Below are positions 63,608 through 64,000 of a stretch of 64,000 nt of DNA, one piece after another. The DNA is from Rhodocyclaceae bacterium (lineage in GTDB: Bacteria > Pseudomonadota > Gammaproteobacteria > Burkholderiales > Rhodocyclaceae). The notes beneath the pieces were generated by a model. The model did no database searches, had not been told where the DNA came from, and was given only the letters and a program-made list of their open reading frames with translations. Every line of letters starts with the position of its first letter. Within the stretch, counting starts at the first letter, position 1. A program made the position numbers and the translations under genes. Location of the stretch: the NCBI GenBank assembly GCA_016704145.1, contig JADJAS010000001.1, forward strand, positions 434,001-498,000, written 5' to 3'.

Positions 63608-64000
63608 TTCAGGCTGCGCGAAGCACCCCTGGCCATGCGCTCGAGGAAGGCCTGGGCGCGAGCGTGACCGAGTGACGCCGCTGAACGCAGCCACTTCATC
63701 GCCCGCGCTCGCCTGGCCGGACTGGCCGCACCGCGATAATAGGCGCTGCCCAGTTCGTACTGGGCATCCATTTCTCCCAGTTCCGCCGAGCGGGCCAGCC
63801 AGCGCAATCCGGCCTCGCGGTCACGGCGGGCGCCACACCCGTGTAGCAGGCAGTAGCCGAGGCTGTACATGGCGTAGGCATCCTCGTGCTGGGCAACCGC
63901 CTGTTCGTACCAACGCACCGCTTCGCGCTCGCTCTTGGTCACGCCCCAACCGAAGAAATACATGTCGCCCAAGGCGATCTTGGCGTCGAACAGCATCGCC
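63604..64000 (-). CDS. Sel1-repeat protein, 5' end outside window
   Basis: At least 132 codons with tandem Sel1-like TPR repeats of about 36 residues: LGDMYFFGWGVTKSEREAVRWYEQA, LGYCLLHGCGARRDREAGLRWLARSA (shown in parts), then LGSAYYRGAASPARRARAMKWL. The reading frame continues through the right edge; the ATG at 63996 is internal or possibly a start. It overlaps the J-domain gene by four bases, tail to tail. Sel1 proteins are scaffolds in envelope or signalling complexes. Confidence 0.8.
   Translation of the reverse strand, partial: AMLFDAKIALGDMYFFGWGVTKSEREAVRWYEQAVAQHEDAYAMYSLGYCLLHGCGARRDREAGLRWLARSAELGEMDAQYELGSAYYRGAASPARRARAMKWLRSAASLGHARAQAFLERMARGASRSLN

Overview
The window is a 64 kb piece of a high-GC betaproteobacterial chromosome. 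The gene content and order fit the Rhodocyclales best: metZ-purF-cvpA-dedD-folC-accD-trpA-trpB-trpF-truA-fimV-asd-leuB in one long minus-strand run, a K+-independent H+-pyrophosphatase beside a PPi-type phosphofructokinase, and the lpxK-exbD-exbB-Trm112-kdsB-adk block. The assignment is by gene order and protein resemblance from memory, not by a database search. I saw no rRNA, tRNA, CRISPR array, transposase or reverse transcriptase.

Region 1 (1-19367, almost all minus strand) holds housekeeping and amino-acid biosynthesis genes: a partial RlmN/Cfr-type radical SAM enzyme, RhlE helicase, methionine (metZ), purine (purF), folate (folC), fatty-acid (accD), tryptophan (trpFBA), aspartate-family (asd) and leucine (leuB) genes, the polar hub protein FimV, an unassigned membrane protein, an MFS carrier, a YdcH-like protein, a CBS pair protein and ferredoxin FdxA. 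Many neighbours overlap by 1-4 bases (ATGA/TGATG), implying translational coupling. Region 2 (19411-23237, plus strand) is trxA, rho, rpmE and an ArnT/PMT-like membrane glycosyltransferase.

Region 3 (about 23297-36554) is a defective prophage of podovirus type inserted between the glycosyltransferase gene and orn. Its left arm, on the minus strand, keeps distal virion genes: a very large internal virion protein with an HETGH metallopeptidase motif, a tail fibre and three small genes. Its right arm, on the plus strand, keeps the tail of an early operon: truncated DNA polymerase A, a small membrane protein, VRR-NUC nuclease, SNF2 helicase, a DUF3310-like protein, a DUF4224 protein and tyrosine integrase. 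The two arms meet head to head at about 31890-31910 inside two coding sequences, so terminase, portal, capsid, repressor and the first part of the polymerase gene were lost. A 9-bp direct repeat lies at both proposed ends, the right copy covering the orn stop codon.

Region 4 (36552-64000) is again host backbone: orn, an M48 protease, rsgA, a hybrid sensor kinase, a beta-ketothiolase, a CobD/CbiB-family protein, a Nudix CoA pyrophosphatase, a secreted aspartic protease, a glutamine amidotransferase, an SDR, yajQ, ppnP, DUF2788, an arginine cluster (argD-argF-cytochrome c'-argG), rpsT, murJ, an RlpA-like protein, hppA, pfp, adk, kdsB, a 58-residue Trm112 protein, lpxK, exbD, exbB, a J-domain protein and a partial Sel1-repeat protein. 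hppA, pfp and adk together suggest that pyrophosphate is used as an energy currency here. No gene-free stretch exceeds 300 bases.
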